Assembly (NCBI RefSeq): GCF_000411115.1
Contig: NZ_KE150242.1
Coordinates: 919,604-983,603, forward strand
DNA from: Capnocytophaga granulosa ATCC 51502
Lineage (GTDB): Bacteria > Bacteroidota > Bacteroidia > Flavobacteriales > Flavobacteriaceae
Direction of reading: 5' to 3'
Length of the DNA stretch: 64,000 bases
Shown here: positions 26,009 through 35,434 of the stretch, piece after piece
Layout of the letters: each line of letters starts with the position of its first letter
Position numbering within the stretch: position 1 is the first letter of the stretch
The notes under the pieces: generated by a model
Databases searched by the model: none
Told to the model about the DNA's origin: nothing
The model's input: only the letters and a program-made list of their open reading frames with translations
Made by a program: the position numbers and the translations under genes

Positions 26009-26931
26009 AAAAAATAGATATCGTCGTTCCTTGCTATAATGAGAGTGAGAATATCCGCCCATTATATGAGGCCATTAAGGAAGTTTTCGCTAAAGAGCTA
26101 CCCGACTATGACTTCAACTTATTATTGGTAAATGACGGGAGTCATGACTCCTCTCTCCTTGTCCTCCAACAATTGGCCAAGGAAGACAATCGGGTAAAAT
26201 ACCTCTCTTTCTCTCGCAATTTCGGCCATCAATTAGCCGTAAAAGCAGGCTTAGACCATGCTTTTGCCCCTGCGGTTATCTCCATGGATGCCGACTTACA
26301 ACACCCTCCTGCACTGATTCCTACCCTCATTCGCAAATGGGAAGAAGGTGCTCAGGTGGTGGCGACCCTACGTACCTATCCTGAGGAAATCTCTAAGAAG
26401 AAACGCAAAAGTTCCCAGCAATTTTACAAACTGCTCAACCTGCTTTCAGACATTGAAATCAAAGAAGGTTCGGCTGACTTCCGCCTGCTTGATCAGGCAG
26501 TGGTAGAGGTCATTCGCCATATGAGAGAAAACGAACCTTTCTTACGTGGTATGGTTCCTTGGGTGGGCTTTACCCAAGTATATGTACCCTACACCGCCCA
26601 AGCCCGCTATGCAGGAGAGACCAAATATACAATCAAGAAAATGTTCCAACTTGCCCTCAGTGGGGTTACCTCTTTCAGTGTAAAACCCCTCTACTTTGCG
26701 GTATTCTTAGGCTTTTTCTTTTCCCTCCTCTCGGTGTTATATGTCCCTTATGTGATATATTCCTTCCTCAATGGCTCGGAAATCTCTGGTTGGGCATCCC
26801 TTATCATGACTATTGTCTTTTTCGGAGGCCTACAACTGATTATTTTAGGCATCATCGGAGTATATATCGGCAAAATATTCACTCAAACCAAGGAAAGGCC
26901 TGCCTATATTATCCAAGAGAAACATTTATAA
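26005..26931 (+). CDS. GT2 polyprenyl-phosphate glycosyltransferase (GtrB/DPM-like)
   Basis: N-terminal GT-A domain with VVPCYNESENI, the NDGS motif and the MDADLQHPP metal-binding motif. Two C-terminal membrane helices (about residues 228-252 and 264-290) complete the GtrB/ArnC architecture. These enzymes make undecaprenyl-phosphate sugars. The four-base overlap with the GT87-like gene supports a donor-synthase plus membrane-transferase pair. Confidence 0.88.
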   Translation: MKKIDIVVPCYNESENIRPLYEAIKEVFAKELPDYDFNLLLVNDGSHDSSLLVLQQLAKEDNRVKYLSFSRNFGHQLAVKAGLDHAFAPAVISMDADLQHPPALIPTLIRKWEEGAQVVATLRTYPEEISKKKRKSSQQFYKLLNLLSDIEIKEGSADFRLLDQAVVEVIRHMRENEPFLRGMVPWVGFTQVYVPYTAQARYAGETKYTIKKMFQLALSGVTSFSVKPLYFAVFLGFFFSLLSVLYVPYVIYSFLNGSEISGWASLIMTIVFFGGLQLIILGIIGVYIGKIFTQTKERPAYIIQEKHL

Positions 26932-26950
26932 CATAGAAACAACCTAACAA

Positions 26951-27718
26951 ATGATTTACCTTAGTTTTGACATAGAAGAGTTTGACATGCCCAAGGAATA
27001 CGGCTTTGACATTCCTTTTGAGCGACAGATGGCCATTTCCCGTGAGGGTCTTACTGCTATCTTGGACTTACTCAAAAAGCACGGGGCTAAAGCCACTTTT
27101 TTCTCTACTGTAGTTTTTGCCCAAAACGCCCCTGACCTTATAGAGCGACTTCTTGGTGAAGGACATGAGTTGGCCTCACACACCTATTACCATTCTGACT
27201 TTGCTATAGAGCACCTACTCTCTTCCAAAGAGGCCTTGGAGTCTCAGTTTGGTGTAACTATTGAGGGTCTCCGTATGCCGCGTATGCTGGAAGTTGCCGT
27301 GTCTGATGTCAAGCAGGCAGGCTACCTATACAACTCCTCGGTCAATCCTACCTTCCTCCCTGGTAGGTACAACAAGCTACATGTCCCCAGAGCCATATTC
27401 CTTGAAGATGGCCTCTGGCAAATACCCGCCGCAGTAAGCCCTTGGCGTATTCCACTCTTTTGGCTTTCTTTCCATAACTTCCCTCTATGGTATTACAAGC
27501 ACCTTTTGAGCCGTACCGTTGGGAGCTTAAGTTATGCCGCCCTCTACTTTCACCCATGGGAGTTTACCGACCTACACCAAAAAGAGTTTAATTTTCCTTT
27601 CTATGTCATGCGCAACACGGGGGAAGCTATGATTGCCCGCTTTGACAAACTACTTAGCTTTGCTAAAGAGAAAAATTGGAAAGTTGAAAGATATAAAAAA
27701 TTGATTGAATCTAAGTAA
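26951..27718 (+). CDS. Polysaccharide deacetylase family protein (NodB domain)
   Basis: NodB homology domain with the first motif FDIEEFD (catalytic/metal aspartates), the second motif HELASHTYYHSDF (metal histidines) and a later YFHPWEF. It has no signal peptide, so it probably acts on a lipid-linked or cytoplasmic glycan intermediate rather than on secreted polymer. It overlaps nothing and stands 19 bases after the GT2 gene. Its substrate is likely an N-acetyl sugar of the local polysaccharide. Confidence 0.83.
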   Translation: MIYLSFDIEEFDMPKEYGFDIPFERQMAISREGLTAILDLLKKHGAKATFFSTVVFAQNAPDLIERLLGEGHELASHTYYHSDFAIEHLLSSKEALESQFGVTIEGLRMPRMLEVAVSDVKQAGYLYNSSVNPTFLPGRYNKLHVPRAIFLEDGLWQIPAAVSPWRIPLFWLSFHNFPLWYYKHLLSRTVGSLSYAALYFHPWEFTDLHQKEFNFPFYVMRNTGEAMIARFDKLLSFAKEKNWKVERYKKLIESK

Positions 27719-27725
27719 AATTCTA

Positions 27726-28670
27726 ATGCAGAAAAACTACCTCGTCCTTGCTCATAAAAACCCTGACCAGCTCTATAGAATGATAACCGCCCTAAATGAC
27801 AATGTTTCTCATTTCTTTATCCATATAGATGCTAAAAGCCCTATAGCTCCTTTTAAGGAACACCTACAAGGATTACCTGTCCATTTTATTGATAAAAGGG
27901 AATGCTGTTTTTGGGGAGATTTTTCAATAGTCAGAGCTACAATTAACCTTATGGAAGCAGCTGCTAAGGAAAATAAAAAAGGATACTTTATCCTTATGAG
28001 TGGGCAGGATTATCCTATTGCTTCTCAAAAGGAGATAAACACTTTTTTAGAACAATACGATGGCTATGATTTTATAGATTTCCTCCCTATAGAGGACAAA
28101 TGGAAAGCCAAAATGGTCAAGGACAAACTTTTTCATTATCATATCCTACATTCTGGAGAGAGAGGACACAGTAACTGCTATGCTCCTTTCTTCCATTGTG
28201 CCGCCTCTCAAAAAGGTAGAACCTTATTCCACTTACTTAAGGGACGACTCTCTTGGAAACATTTTAAGTTATTATGTAAGTTACCCGCAAGGAAAGCTCC
28301 TTTTAGCCAACAGTATGCAGGGAGTCAATTTTGGGCTTTCTCAGAGAAAACTTTCTATAAAGTACTGGCTTATATCTGGGAACATCACACTACCTTGGAA
28401 GACTATTATCGCTATACTTCCTCCTCTGATGAAATCTATTTTCACTCTATCCTACTCAACCTACAACCAACAGATGCTGACATCAAGCTAAAACCTTCTC
28501 TTACCTATGTAAATTGGGAGCGAAAAGGAGTCCCTCTCCCTGTATTATTTAAAGACAATGATTTTAAAGAACTTACCTATCAAAGAGAGAAACTCTTTGC
28601 ACGAAAGTTTGATACGGAGATAGACACTGCTATTTTAGATAGGTTAGATAATTTCTTAAACAACAAATAA
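27726..28670 (+). CDS. GT14 (core-2/I-branching-like) glycosyltransferase, copy 1
   Basis: Start chosen at ATG 27726 (314 residues), which aligns with the start of the neighbouring paralogue. Family features are an N-terminal LVLAHKNPDQLYRMI, HIDAKS, MSGQDYPIA, a tryptophan-rich QQYAGSQFWAFS and a DEIYFHSIL acidic motif. The GT14 family transfers N-acetylglucosamine or xylose in beta-linkage. The protein and its tandem neighbour share many blocks, for example TYVNWERKGVPLPVLF. It lies in the polysaccharide gene cluster. Confidence 0.85.
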   Translation: MQKNYLVLAHKNPDQLYRMITALNDNVSHFFIHIDAKSPIAPFKEHLQGLPVHFIDKRECCFWGDFSIVRATINLMEAAAKENKKGYFILMSGQDYPIASQKEINTFLEQYDGYDFIDFLPIEDKWKAKMVKDKLFHYHILHSGERGHSNCYAPFFHCAASQKGRTLFHLLKGRLSWKHFKLLCKLPARKAPFSQQYAGSQFWAFSEKTFYKVLAYIWEHHTTLEDYYRYTSSSDEIYFHSILLNLQPTDADIKLKPSLTYVNWERKGVPLPVLFKDNDFKELTYQREKLFARKFDTEIDTAILDRLDNFLNNK

Positions 28671-28678
28671 TTTTTGTC

Positions 28679-29632
28679 ATGCAGAAAAATTATCTGATAC
28701 TCGCCCATAAAAATCCTCAACAACTTTATCGCCTGATAAAGGCTTTAGACGATGGTAAGTCTCAGTTTTTTATTCATGTAGATGCCAAAACAGCTATAGA
28801 ACCCTTTACAGCTTTATTTCAAGAAGAACACATCATATTTATAGACAAAAGAGAACGCTGTGTGTGGGGAGGTTTCTCAATAGTACAAGCTACAATACAC
28901 CTAATGGAAGCTGCCGCCGAAGTACATAGTAAAGGCTTTTTTATTCTAATAAGTGGGCAGGATTATCCTATAAAACCCATCAAAGAATTAGATAACTTCT
29001 TACAACAAAATAAGGATTTGGATTTTATGAAATTTACTTGTTTAGAAGGATGTGACTGGAAAGATAAAATGGTAAAAGACAAATTAGAACATTATCAAAT
29101 CTTGCATTCTGAAAGACGAGGAAATAGTGATTGTTATCCTCCCTTTTTTCGTAGTTCTATTTTACAAAAAATAACAATCTTATGGCACTTGCTCAAAAGA
29201 AGAATCTCGAAGAAAAACTTTAAGTTCATTTACCATGCCCGCGAAAGAAAAGCTCCTTTTGCCCAGCAGTATGCAGGTAGTCAATGGTGGGCTTTCAAAG
29301 AAAATACTTTCTATATTTTGTTAGATTATATTCAAGAAAAAAGACAATTATTAGAGGATTATTATCAATACACTTCTTGCCCTGATGAGATTTACTTTCA
29401 TTCCATTCTTGTAAATCTTCAGGCTACTCACAAAGAAATAAAGATAAAACCTTCGCTTACTTATGTGAATTGGGAAAGGAAAGGGGTACCTTTACCTGTG
29501 CTTTTTACACAAAATGATTTTGAGGAACTTACTTCCCAAAAAGAATATTTCTTTGCACGAAAGTTTGATATGGATGTAGATAGAGAAATTTTAGATAGTT
29601 TAAATGATTTTATTAATAGAAGAAACAAATGA
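28679..29632 (+). CDS. GT14 glycosyltransferase, copy 2 (tandem paralogue)
   Basis: The 317-residue product is collinear with copy 1 and carries the same motifs: ILAHKNPQQLYRLI, HVDAKT, ISGQDYPIK, QQYAGSQWWAF, CPDEIYFHSIL and TYVNWERKGVPLPVLF. Third codon positions are more AT-rich than in copy 1, so the duplication is not recent or one copy came from elsewhere. It overlaps the polymerase/ligase gene by four bases. Confidence 0.85.
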   Translation: MQKNYLILAHKNPQQLYRLIKALDDGKSQFFIHVDAKTAIEPFTALFQEEHIIFIDKRERCVWGGFSIVQATIHLMEAAAEVHSKGFFILISGQDYPIKPIKELDNFLQQNKDLDFMKFTCLEGCDWKDKMVKDKLEHYQILHSERRGNSDCYPPFFRSSILQKITILWHLLKRRISKKNFKFIYHARERKAPFAQQYAGSQWWAFKENTFYILLDYIQEKRQLLEDYYQYTSCPDEIYFHSILVNLQATHKEIKIKPSLTYVNWERKGVPLPVLFTQNDFEELTSQKEYFFARKFDMDVDREILDSLNDFINRRNK

Positions 29633-30984
29633 ATATAAAGACTTTTTTACAGAAAGAATGGTTTTTACTTCTCGCTTTATTACCTCTTGTAATTACCTTT
29701 CTACTCCTACAAATATGGGTTCCTCTTTGGAATAATACTACTACAAATATATTATTTTATAGTATTTTTAGCTATGATATAGCGCTTATCCTTTTATGGA
29801 TCTATCATAATCATTCTTCATTGTTTGAAAAAGACGAATGGATTAGAAATACAATTACGATTGTAGGCTGTGGGGTTATTCTCTTATGGACTTACAAGCA
29901 CAAGATTACTTTTCGTTTGGATATTTTACTCCTTTTTTTATGTACTTTATATGGCATTATCTATCGAAAAATCATAAAGCCTACAGTTATTTCTATTCTA
30001 TTTTTCATCTTTATAATTATACGAATCATAGCTCTTTCGTGGGCAAAGTATTTTGATTATGGAGTAAGAATACTTTTTGAAGAAGAGAGTATTGTTTTCT
30101 TCCTATTGATACCAATTATTTTATTAGGTTTTTCTGTAAGCCAAAGACAGCAAATAAGTTTTACAGCTATTTGCTTTAAGAGTTTTCTACTTTTGCTCAT
30201 AGCCAATATGGTATTCTATAGTTTCGCTTCAAAAGCAGCCAAAATAGATTTTTTTAGCTTTATTACTTTAAACAAAGGGTATTTTTTTTATTATGAAGCC
30301 CTCTTTTGGTCTAAGTTCAAGCACCCCAGTTTTATCTCTTGGATTATTCTACTTATAGGAGGATTAGGAGGACTGATATGCAGAAAAGATAGAAAGTTAA
30401 TAACTACCTATGAGCTAACTGTCTATGCGTTACTAATCCTTTGTTTTGCTTTCATTGTACAAGCACGAGTAACTATTATTAGCTATTTTATAGTAATAGC
30501 TTTCTTCATATATCTTTCTATAGAAAAATATCTTACCCAGACTGTGAAGTATAGTTTGTTTTCTTTGTTAGGAATAACAGCTATAGGAGGCGTGTGGTAT
30601 TTGGTTACACATACAGTTTATTTTTCCGATCCTATTCGCAACGAAATATATGCTAGAGCCTTTAAAGCTATTGGGCAAGGAAACTTATGGATAGGAAATG
30701 GTTCAGGATATCAGCGATATATAATGGAAGACCTCCATATAGGATATGTACATAATGATTTTATAGCCACTCTTGTAGATACCGGAATTTTAGGGTTAAG
30801 TATCTTTATACTATGGTTAGGTAGTATTGCTTTTTCTAAGAATATTATTAAGCAATATCTACTTCTTGTCTTTCTCCCTATTATGAATACAGACGTACTA
30901 TTCTATGTGTTCGAATGCACTTATATTCTAATGCCTTTGATAATTTTTATAATATTTGCTCCCAAATATTCAACATTACAATAG
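29629..30984 (+). CDS. O-antigen polymerase/ligase-like membrane protein
   Basis: A 451-residue protein with about eleven hydrophobic helices and a large periplasmic loop before the last helices (residues about 320-380, with the conserved-type NGSGYQRYIMED and GYVHNDFIATLVDTG). This topology fits the Wzy/WaaL family, where a histidine in the YVHND segment is typical. It is the last gene of the rightward polysaccharide run and converges with a leftward GT2 gene eight bases away. Confidence 0.75.
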   Translation: MNIKTFLQKEWFLLLALLPLVITFLLLQIWVPLWNNTTTNILFYSIFSYDIALILLWIYHNHSSLFEKDEWIRNTITIVGCGVILLWTYKHKITFRLDILLLFLCTLYGIIYRKIIKPTVISILFFIFIIIRIIALSWAKYFDYGVRILFEEESIVFFLLIPIILLGFSVSQRQQISFTAICFKSFLLLLIANMVFYSFASKAAKIDFFSFITLNKGYFFYYEALFWSKFKHPSFISWIILLIGGLGGLICRKDRKLITTYELTVYALLILCFAFIVQARVTIISYFIVIAFFIYLSIEKYLTQTVKYSLFSLLGITAIGGVWYLVTHTVYFSDPIRNEIYARAFKAIGQGNLWIGNGSGYQRYIMEDLHIGYVHNDFIATLVDTGILGLSIFILWLGSIAFSKNIIKQYLLLVFLPIMNTDVLFYVFECTYILMPLIIFIIFAPKYSTLQ

Positions 30985-30992
30985 TATCTCTT

Positions 30993-31805
30993 TTATTCTT
31001 TACCAATAAGTGCATAAAATACTTTCTTATACCAAGGACGTGACTGTATTTTATGTATTTTTTCTTTATAATAATTTATTATTTTCAAAAAGAAAGCATC
31101 AAAATACAAGGTTTCATTTTTCAAGATATAAGACAATACCTTTTCTATATTTTTTTCTATTAATTTTTTGTTTTGAGAGGTATTGCTATTATGAATTCTA
31201 TAGACAGCAAGGGGCTTATCAATGAATAATACTTTGGGAGTCCTTTTAAATACTTCAAGCCACATTACCCAATCTTCTTTTACAGAAAATTCCTCTACAA
31301 AAAAGATGCCTTCTATAGACTTTTTACTAAAAATAAAACAATGAATAGGAATATTAAAATCTATATCCCATTTAAGCAGGATGTTTTCATAGGTAAATTC
31401 ATATTTTCCAAGATTACAAAAAGGAGGCCGTCTCTTCCCTTCTTTGATTTCTTCAAAATTAGAGATCACTATATCACACTTCTCTTTTGTAAATAATGCT
31501 ATACTCTCTTCGAATTTGGTAGGCTGGAGCATATCATCTCCATCTAAAAATTGTACAAATTCTCCTGATATTTTATCTATTCCTGCATTACGTGCGGCGC
31601 TCCTATCCTTATTTTCTTGATAAAAATACAAAAAACGACTATCTTTCTCTCGCCATTTTTTGGCTATTTGAGCAGAATTATCTGTGGAACCGTCATCAAT
31701 AATAATGCACTCCCAATCAGAATAGGTTTGCTGGGCAATACTGTTAAGTGTTTCTCCAAGAAATGCCTCTTGATTGTAACAAGTTACAATAATAGATATC
31801 TTCAT
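30993..31805 (-). CDS. GT2 family glycosyltransferase
   Basis: GT-A fold enzyme of 270 residues with VTCYNQEAFLGETL, IIDDGSTDNS, a RNAGI segment and the metal-binding LDGDDML. A C-terminal KEDWVMW motif provides the likely catalytic base. There is no membrane segment. It is the last of three leftward genes and lies three bases after the preceding stop. The gene is AT-rich. Confidence 0.87.
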   Translation of the reverse strand: MKISIIVTCYNQEAFLGETLNSIAQQTYSDWECIIIDDGSTDNSAQIAKKWREKDSRFLYFYQENKDRSAARNAGIDKISGEFVQFLDGDDMLQPTKFEESIALFTKEKCDIVISNFEEIKEGKRRPPFCNLGKYEFTYENILLKWDIDFNIPIHCFIFSKKSIEGIFFVEEFSVKEDWVMWLEVFKRTPKVLFIDKPLAVYRIHNSNTSQNKKLIEKNIEKVLSYILKNETLYFDAFFLKIINYYKEKIHKIQSRPWYKKVFYALIGKE

Positions 31806-31808
31806 ATA

Positions 31809-32855
31809 TTAATAATTCAGCGTTTTATACGGAGGTATGTCCAATACATATCTCAACCAATTGGTAAAACTATACTTTTGTTTTATCTCTTCAGACAATG
31901 GAGTATAGGCTACCTTTAGGAAATCTTCCAAACCTTGAAAATTATCTTCTTCAAATACAAAAATATTATTGGGGTGATAAAAATCGTATTGCTTAACTGT
32001 TTTATTATTGGTAATCAGTTTCTTTTCATACTTTATTGCTTCAAATATTCTAAAAGAAAGTCCATTATGCTCCACTGTTTTTATATCCAATAGGATAGTT
32101 GTTCTTTGAGCGAGAGACAAATACTCTTGAAAATTCATTCCCTTTGTTGTAAATGTAACTCTAGAATGAGAGAAAGGAACGGTTCTCCTTCCATAAAAAA
32201 GATTAATATTCAAGTTCAGATTATACTTACTTAGTTCATTTACAATTCTCAAAAGTGATTGTTGTCTATCACTGATATACATACCTACATATAAGACCTC
32301 TTTCTCTTGAGGAGTAACATTTTTCTGAGGAATGTCTATATAAAAATTAGTACAAGGAAGTATATTTGAATATTGTTTCTTATACAAATGAAAATCTTCA
32401 GGATCAAACACAAAAAAACGCTCAAAAAGAGGAAGCACTCTAAATACTTTCGGAAAACGTGCAAGTCCATCCCATTGGTAAGCAACCACTTTCTTTGTCA
32501 CTTGGTGTATTTTTTCTACTGTTTGCATATCCAATTTGTCAGGACGAATCACAATAGCATAGTCTAAACTTCCTTTTGGAAACTTGTCCAAGGTTTTGAA
32601 TACTTCTTTGCTATAGTGGGCATCTATCAATTCTTTCTTATAGGCCTTATTTTTCAAAAACGTCTTCTGAACAAAGTTAAGGAATCTCCCTTTGATATCA
32701 TAACGGAATATAGGTGCTATTACCTCTACTTGATCAAAGCCCATATACCTCAACTGTTGTTCAAATACTTTATAAAGCTCAAAATCAGGAGGCATTACCA
32801 ATATGATTTTCTTTCCTAAAAATTCTTTATACTCCTTTTCTTTGCTGGTATTCAT
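31809..32855 (-). CDS. CgeB-like glycosyltransferase (GT-B type)
   Basis: A 348-residue protein whose first half begins with a Rossmann-like IILVMPPDFELYKVF. The second half has a VLYVGMYISDRQ strand and a terminal HNGLSFRIFEAIKYEKKLIT segment, the glutamate-containing nucleotide-sugar site of GT-B enzymes of the CgeB/spore-maturation type. The first 10 codons overlap the upstream GT2 gene by 29 bases. It probably adds a sugar to the surface glycan core. Confidence 0.7.
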   Translation of the reverse strand: MNTSKEKEYKEFLGKKIILVMPPDFELYKVFEQQLRYMGFDQVEVIAPIFRYDIKGRFLNFVQKTFLKNKAYKKELIDAHYSKEVFKTLDKFPKGSLDYAIVIRPDKLDMQTVEKIHQVTKKVVAYQWDGLARFPKVFRVLPLFERFFVFDPEDFHLYKKQYSNILPCTNFYIDIPQKNVTPQEKEVLYVGMYISDRQQSLLRIVNELSKYNLNLNINLFYGRRTVPFSHSRVTFTTKGMNFQEYLSLAQRTTILLDIKTVEHNGLSFRIFEAIKYEKKLITNNKTVKQYDFYHPNNIFVFEEDNFQGLEDFLKVAYTPLSEEIKQKYSFTNWLRYVLDIPPYKTLNY

Positions 32856-33579
32856 ATATTTTTGCTAAACAAGAGAATTTGTATTGGGCTTTAAGAACGG
32901 CAAAGATAAATCCTCTCTTGCCATCTAAGCAGCCTTTTTTGATAAAATAATACTTTACAAACCAAAAGAAAGGAGAAAAGAGCAGTTTGCCCCAGCCCAC
33001 TCGCTTGCCTTTGTGGCGTTCTACCTCTTGGGTACTGTAATTATTGTTCTTATTGAGAATAGTCGTTACCGAATCATTAGCTAAGTGCTCTGATGCTAAG
33101 TCTGTCCTATGGCGTGGCAGCTTGATAACCTCTCCCTGCACCTTTACTGTAGAATGAATTTCTTTAGGCCAGTCAGCTCCCTCTTTCCTGAAAAAACGCA
33201 ATTTAAAATCAGGAAAAGCAGAACGCATATACTGATCTATAAAGTAATTTTTAAAGGGAATATATACCCCTCCTATAGCTGGATTTTCACTAATTTGGTA
33301 GAGGTACTCTCTAAGCTTCTCAGGTACTGTCTCATCAGCATCTATCACTAACACCCATGGGTATTGCGCTTGAGCTACTGCAAAATTTCGAGCGGGTTCT
33401 ACATAAGGGAAGCGTTCACAATAGACTATCTTGCAGCCATATTGCTCCGCTATAGCAATGGTACGATCACTGCTGCGCATATCACAAATGACCACTTCAT
33501 CAAAATCTTTAACTGTTTCCAAGACAGTAGCTAAGTGTTTTTCAGCATTATAGGTGTTAATAACAACTGATATTTTCAT
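32827..33579 (-). CDS. GT2 family glycosyltransferase (KdtX/WaaE-like)
   Basis: The 250-residue enzyme has VINTYNAEKHLATVL, the short DMRSSDRT segment, a PARNFAV motif and LVIDADETVP, all typical of the lipopolysaccharide core GT2 group related to WaaE. It has no membrane helix except a hydrophobic patch near residue 205. It is first in a three-gene leftward transcript with a clear promoter, divergent from fabD. Confidence 0.87.
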   Translation of the reverse strand: MKISVVINTYNAEKHLATVLETVKDFDEVVICDMRSSDRTIAIAEQYGCKIVYCERFPYVEPARNFAVAQAQYPWVLVIDADETVPEKLREYLYQISENPAIGGVYIPFKNYFIDQYMRSAFPDFKLRFFRKEGADWPKEIHSTVKVQGEVIKLPRHRTDLASEHLANDSVTTILNKNNNYSTQEVERHKGKRVGWGKLLFSPFFWFVKYYFIKKGCLDGKRGFIFAVLKAQYKFSCLAKIYEYQQRKGV

Positions 33580-33611
33580 GGAGAGGTGTGGTTATGGCTA
33601 TTTCCAAGGCG

Positions 33612-33643
33612 CAAATTTACTATTTTTCCACTAAACAAACAAA
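33612..33643 (-). promoter_or_regulatory. Promoter of the three leftward glycosyltransferase genes
   Basis: On the minus strand TTTG (33643-33640), a 20-base spacer and TAAATTTG (33619-33612) fit the consensus. The GT2 ATG is 33 bases downstream. Confidence 0.7.
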
Positions 33644-33678
33644 CCTGATTCTTACAAAAATTTGACTGTCAAAATACT

Positions 33679-33710
33679 CTTGCCTATCTCCCGAAAAAAA
33701 CATATCTTTG
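33679..33710 (+). promoter_or_regulatory. Promoter of fabD
   Basis: CTTG at 33679-33682, a 20-base spacer and TATCTTTG at 33703-33710 match the consensus. It lies inside the longest possible fabD frame and so supports the start at 33740. Confidence 0.75.
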
Positions 33711-33739
33711 CCCGCAAATACACAAACTCAAGATACACC

Positions 33740-34618
33740 ATGAAAAAAGCTTATATTTTCCCTGGACAGGGTTCCCAGTTTGTGGGAATGGGAAAGGACT
33801 TATATGAGAGCAGTCCCCTTGCCAAATCGCTCTTTGAAGAAGCCAATGCTATTTTGGGCTTCCCTATCACTGAGGTCATGTTCGCCGGTGATGAAGAGGC
33901 ACTAAAGCAAACACGTGTTACCCAGCCAGCCATCTTCCTACACTCTGTCATTCAGCGCCAGGTCTTGGGCGATGCTTTCAATCCTGATATGGTCGCTGGG
34001 CACTCCTTAGGAGAGTTCTCCGCCTTGGTCTCCAGTGGCGTACTGACCTTCGAGCAGGGTTTGCGCTTGGTAGCCAAGCGTGCTGAGGCTATGCAAAAGG
34101 CCTGCGAACTTCAGCGTGGCACTATGGCCGCTATCTTAGGCCTAGACGATACCGTAGTAGAACAAGCCTGCAAGGATACCGAGGGCGTGGTAACTCCAGC
34201 CAACTATAACTGCCCAGGGCAACTGGTGATCTCTGGTGCCTATGAGGCCGTAGAGCAGGCCTGCGAAACACTCAAGGCCGCAGGAGCTAAGCGTGCACTA
34301 ATCCTCCCTGTGGGGGGCGCTTTCCACTCTTTTCTGATGAAACCTGCCGAGGAGGAACTGGCCAAGGCTATCGGGGGAATCTCTTTCCAAAAACCACTCT
34401 GCCCTATCTATCAGAATGTGACCACTACTGCGGTAACCGATCCTGAAGAGATTAAGAAAAACCTCATCGCTCAGCTCACCGCTCCTGTCAAATGGACACA
34501 AAGCGTCCAACAAATGATTGCCGATGGTGCTACAGAGTTCTACGAACTTGCACCTGGGAAGGTACTTCAGGGCTTGGTGAAGAAAATCAACAAAGATGTA
34601 GCGGTTTTTTCTGCTTAA
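33740..34618 (+). CDS. fabD: Malonyl-CoA:ACP transacylase FabD
   Basis: The product loads malonate onto acyl carrier protein for fatty-acid synthesis. It has the N-terminal FPGQGSQFVGMG, the nucleophile serine in AGHSLGEFSAL (about residue 89), the catalytic histidine region GGAFHSFLM and QNVTT near the end. Start at ATG 33740 gives 292 residues, the usual family length. Confidence 0.95.
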   Translation: MKKAYIFPGQGSQFVGMGKDLYESSPLAKSLFEEANAILGFPITEVMFAGDEEALKQTRVTQPAIFLHSVIQRQVLGDAFNPDMVAGHSLGEFSALVSSGVLTFEQGLRLVAKRAEAMQKACELQRGTMAAILGLDDTVVEQACKDTEGVVTPANYNCPGQLVISGAYEAVEQACETLKAAGAKRALILPVGGAFHSFLMKPAEEELAKAIGGISFQKPLCPIYQNVTTTAVTDPEEIKKNLIAQLTAPVKWTQSVQQMIADGATEFYELAPGKVLQGLVKKINKDVAVFSA

Positions 34619-34638
34619 AAAGAAATTCTGAGAAAGGC

Positions 34639-34669
34639 ATTGTATTTCTCAAAAAATATCGTACCTTTG
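34639..34669 (+). promoter_or_regulatory. Strong promoter upstream of queH leader
   Basis: ATTG at 34639-34642, a 19-base spacer and TACCTTTG at 34662-34669 match the consensus exactly. Transcription should start near 34676, which leaves a leader of about 93 bases in front of queH. Confidence 0.8.
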
Positions 34670-34706
34670 CATCAAGTTTGATCTGTTTAATATAGTTGCT
34701 CATAAT

Positions 34707-34739
34707 ATGAAAATTGGAAAAGGCTTTCATCTTGCGTGA
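34707..34739 (+). CDS. Possible 10-residue leader peptide before queH
   Basis: ATG at 34707 opens a frame [10 protein letters not shown] and stops at TGA 34739. The last codons lie inside the hairpin at 34721-34750, the arrangement of an attenuator. With only 10 codons, chance is a real alternative. Confidence 0.25.
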   Translation: MKIGKGFHLA

Positions 34740-34750
34740 AAGTCTTTTTT
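34721..34750 (+). terminator. Intrinsic terminator or attenuator between promoter and queH
   Basis: AGGCTTTCA and TGAAAGTCT form a 9-bp stem (one G-U pair) with a 7-base loop and run into TTTTTT. It sits after a consensus promoter and before the queH start. Either queH is controlled by attenuation or the promoter-terminator pair defines a small RNA of about 75 bases. Confidence 0.65.
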
Positions 34751-34768
34751 AGATTAAATGAAGAACCT

Positions 34769-35428
34769 ATGGAAATCACCCGTGAAAAATTAGTCCTCCC
34801 CAATGGGGGCAAGAAACTCCTGCTACACTCCTGTTGTGCGCCTTGCTCTGGAGGTATCATCAAGGCCATCCAGGACTCAGGGATTGACTTTACTATCTTT
34901 TTCTATAACCCTAATATACATCCTAAGAAGGAATATGATATCCGCAAGGAAGAAAATATCCGCTTTGCTGAAAAGTGTAACGTGCCTATCATCGATGCGG
35001 AATATGACGCCGACAATTGGTTTGCTCGTGCCAAAGGCTTAGAGTTCGAACCTGAGCGGGGCAGCCGCTGTGCTGTGTGCTTTGATATGCGTATGGAGCG
35101 TACCGCGCTCTATGCTTTTGAACATGGATTTGACACCATCGCCACTTCCCTTGGTATCTCCCGATGGAAGAGCCTTGAGCAGGTCAATGAAGCAGGCTTT
35201 CAGGCTGCTCAAAAGTACGAGGGTATTACCTTCTGGGACTACAACTGGCGTAAAAAGGGCGGCAGTGCTTGCAATATGGAAATTTGCAAGAGCGAACGCT
35301 TCTATAAGCAGGAATACTGCGGTTGCGCTTACTCTCTGCGCGATGCCAATAAGCGCCGTGTGGAGAAGGGGCAGGAACGTATCCAATTTGGAGTACATTT
35401 CTACGGAGACGAAGAGAATAAGAAATAA
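34769..35428 (+). CDS. queH: Epoxyqueuosine reductase QueH
   Basis: QueH (DUF208) reduces epoxyqueuosine to queuosine in tRNA and is the cobalamin-independent alternative to QueG. The conserved cysteines are seen in HSCCAPCSG near the N-terminus, in [10 protein letters not shown] in the middle and in [10 protein letters not shown] towards the C-terminus; these bind the iron-sulfur cluster and metal. Start at ATG 34769 gives 219 residues. An upstream in-frame GTG would lie within the terminator hairpin. Confidence 0.93.
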   Translation: MEITREKLVLPNGGKKLLLHSCCAPCSGGIIKAIQDSGIDFTIFFYNPNIHPKKEYDIRKEENIRFAEKCNVPIIDAEYDADNWFARAKGLEFEPERGSRCAVCFDMRMERTALYAFEHGFDTIATSLGISRWKSLEQVNEAGFQAAQKYEGITFWDYNWRKKGGSACNMEICKSERFYKQEYCGCAYSLRDANKRRVEKGQERIQFGVHFYGDEENKK

Positions 35429-35434
35429 AATACC

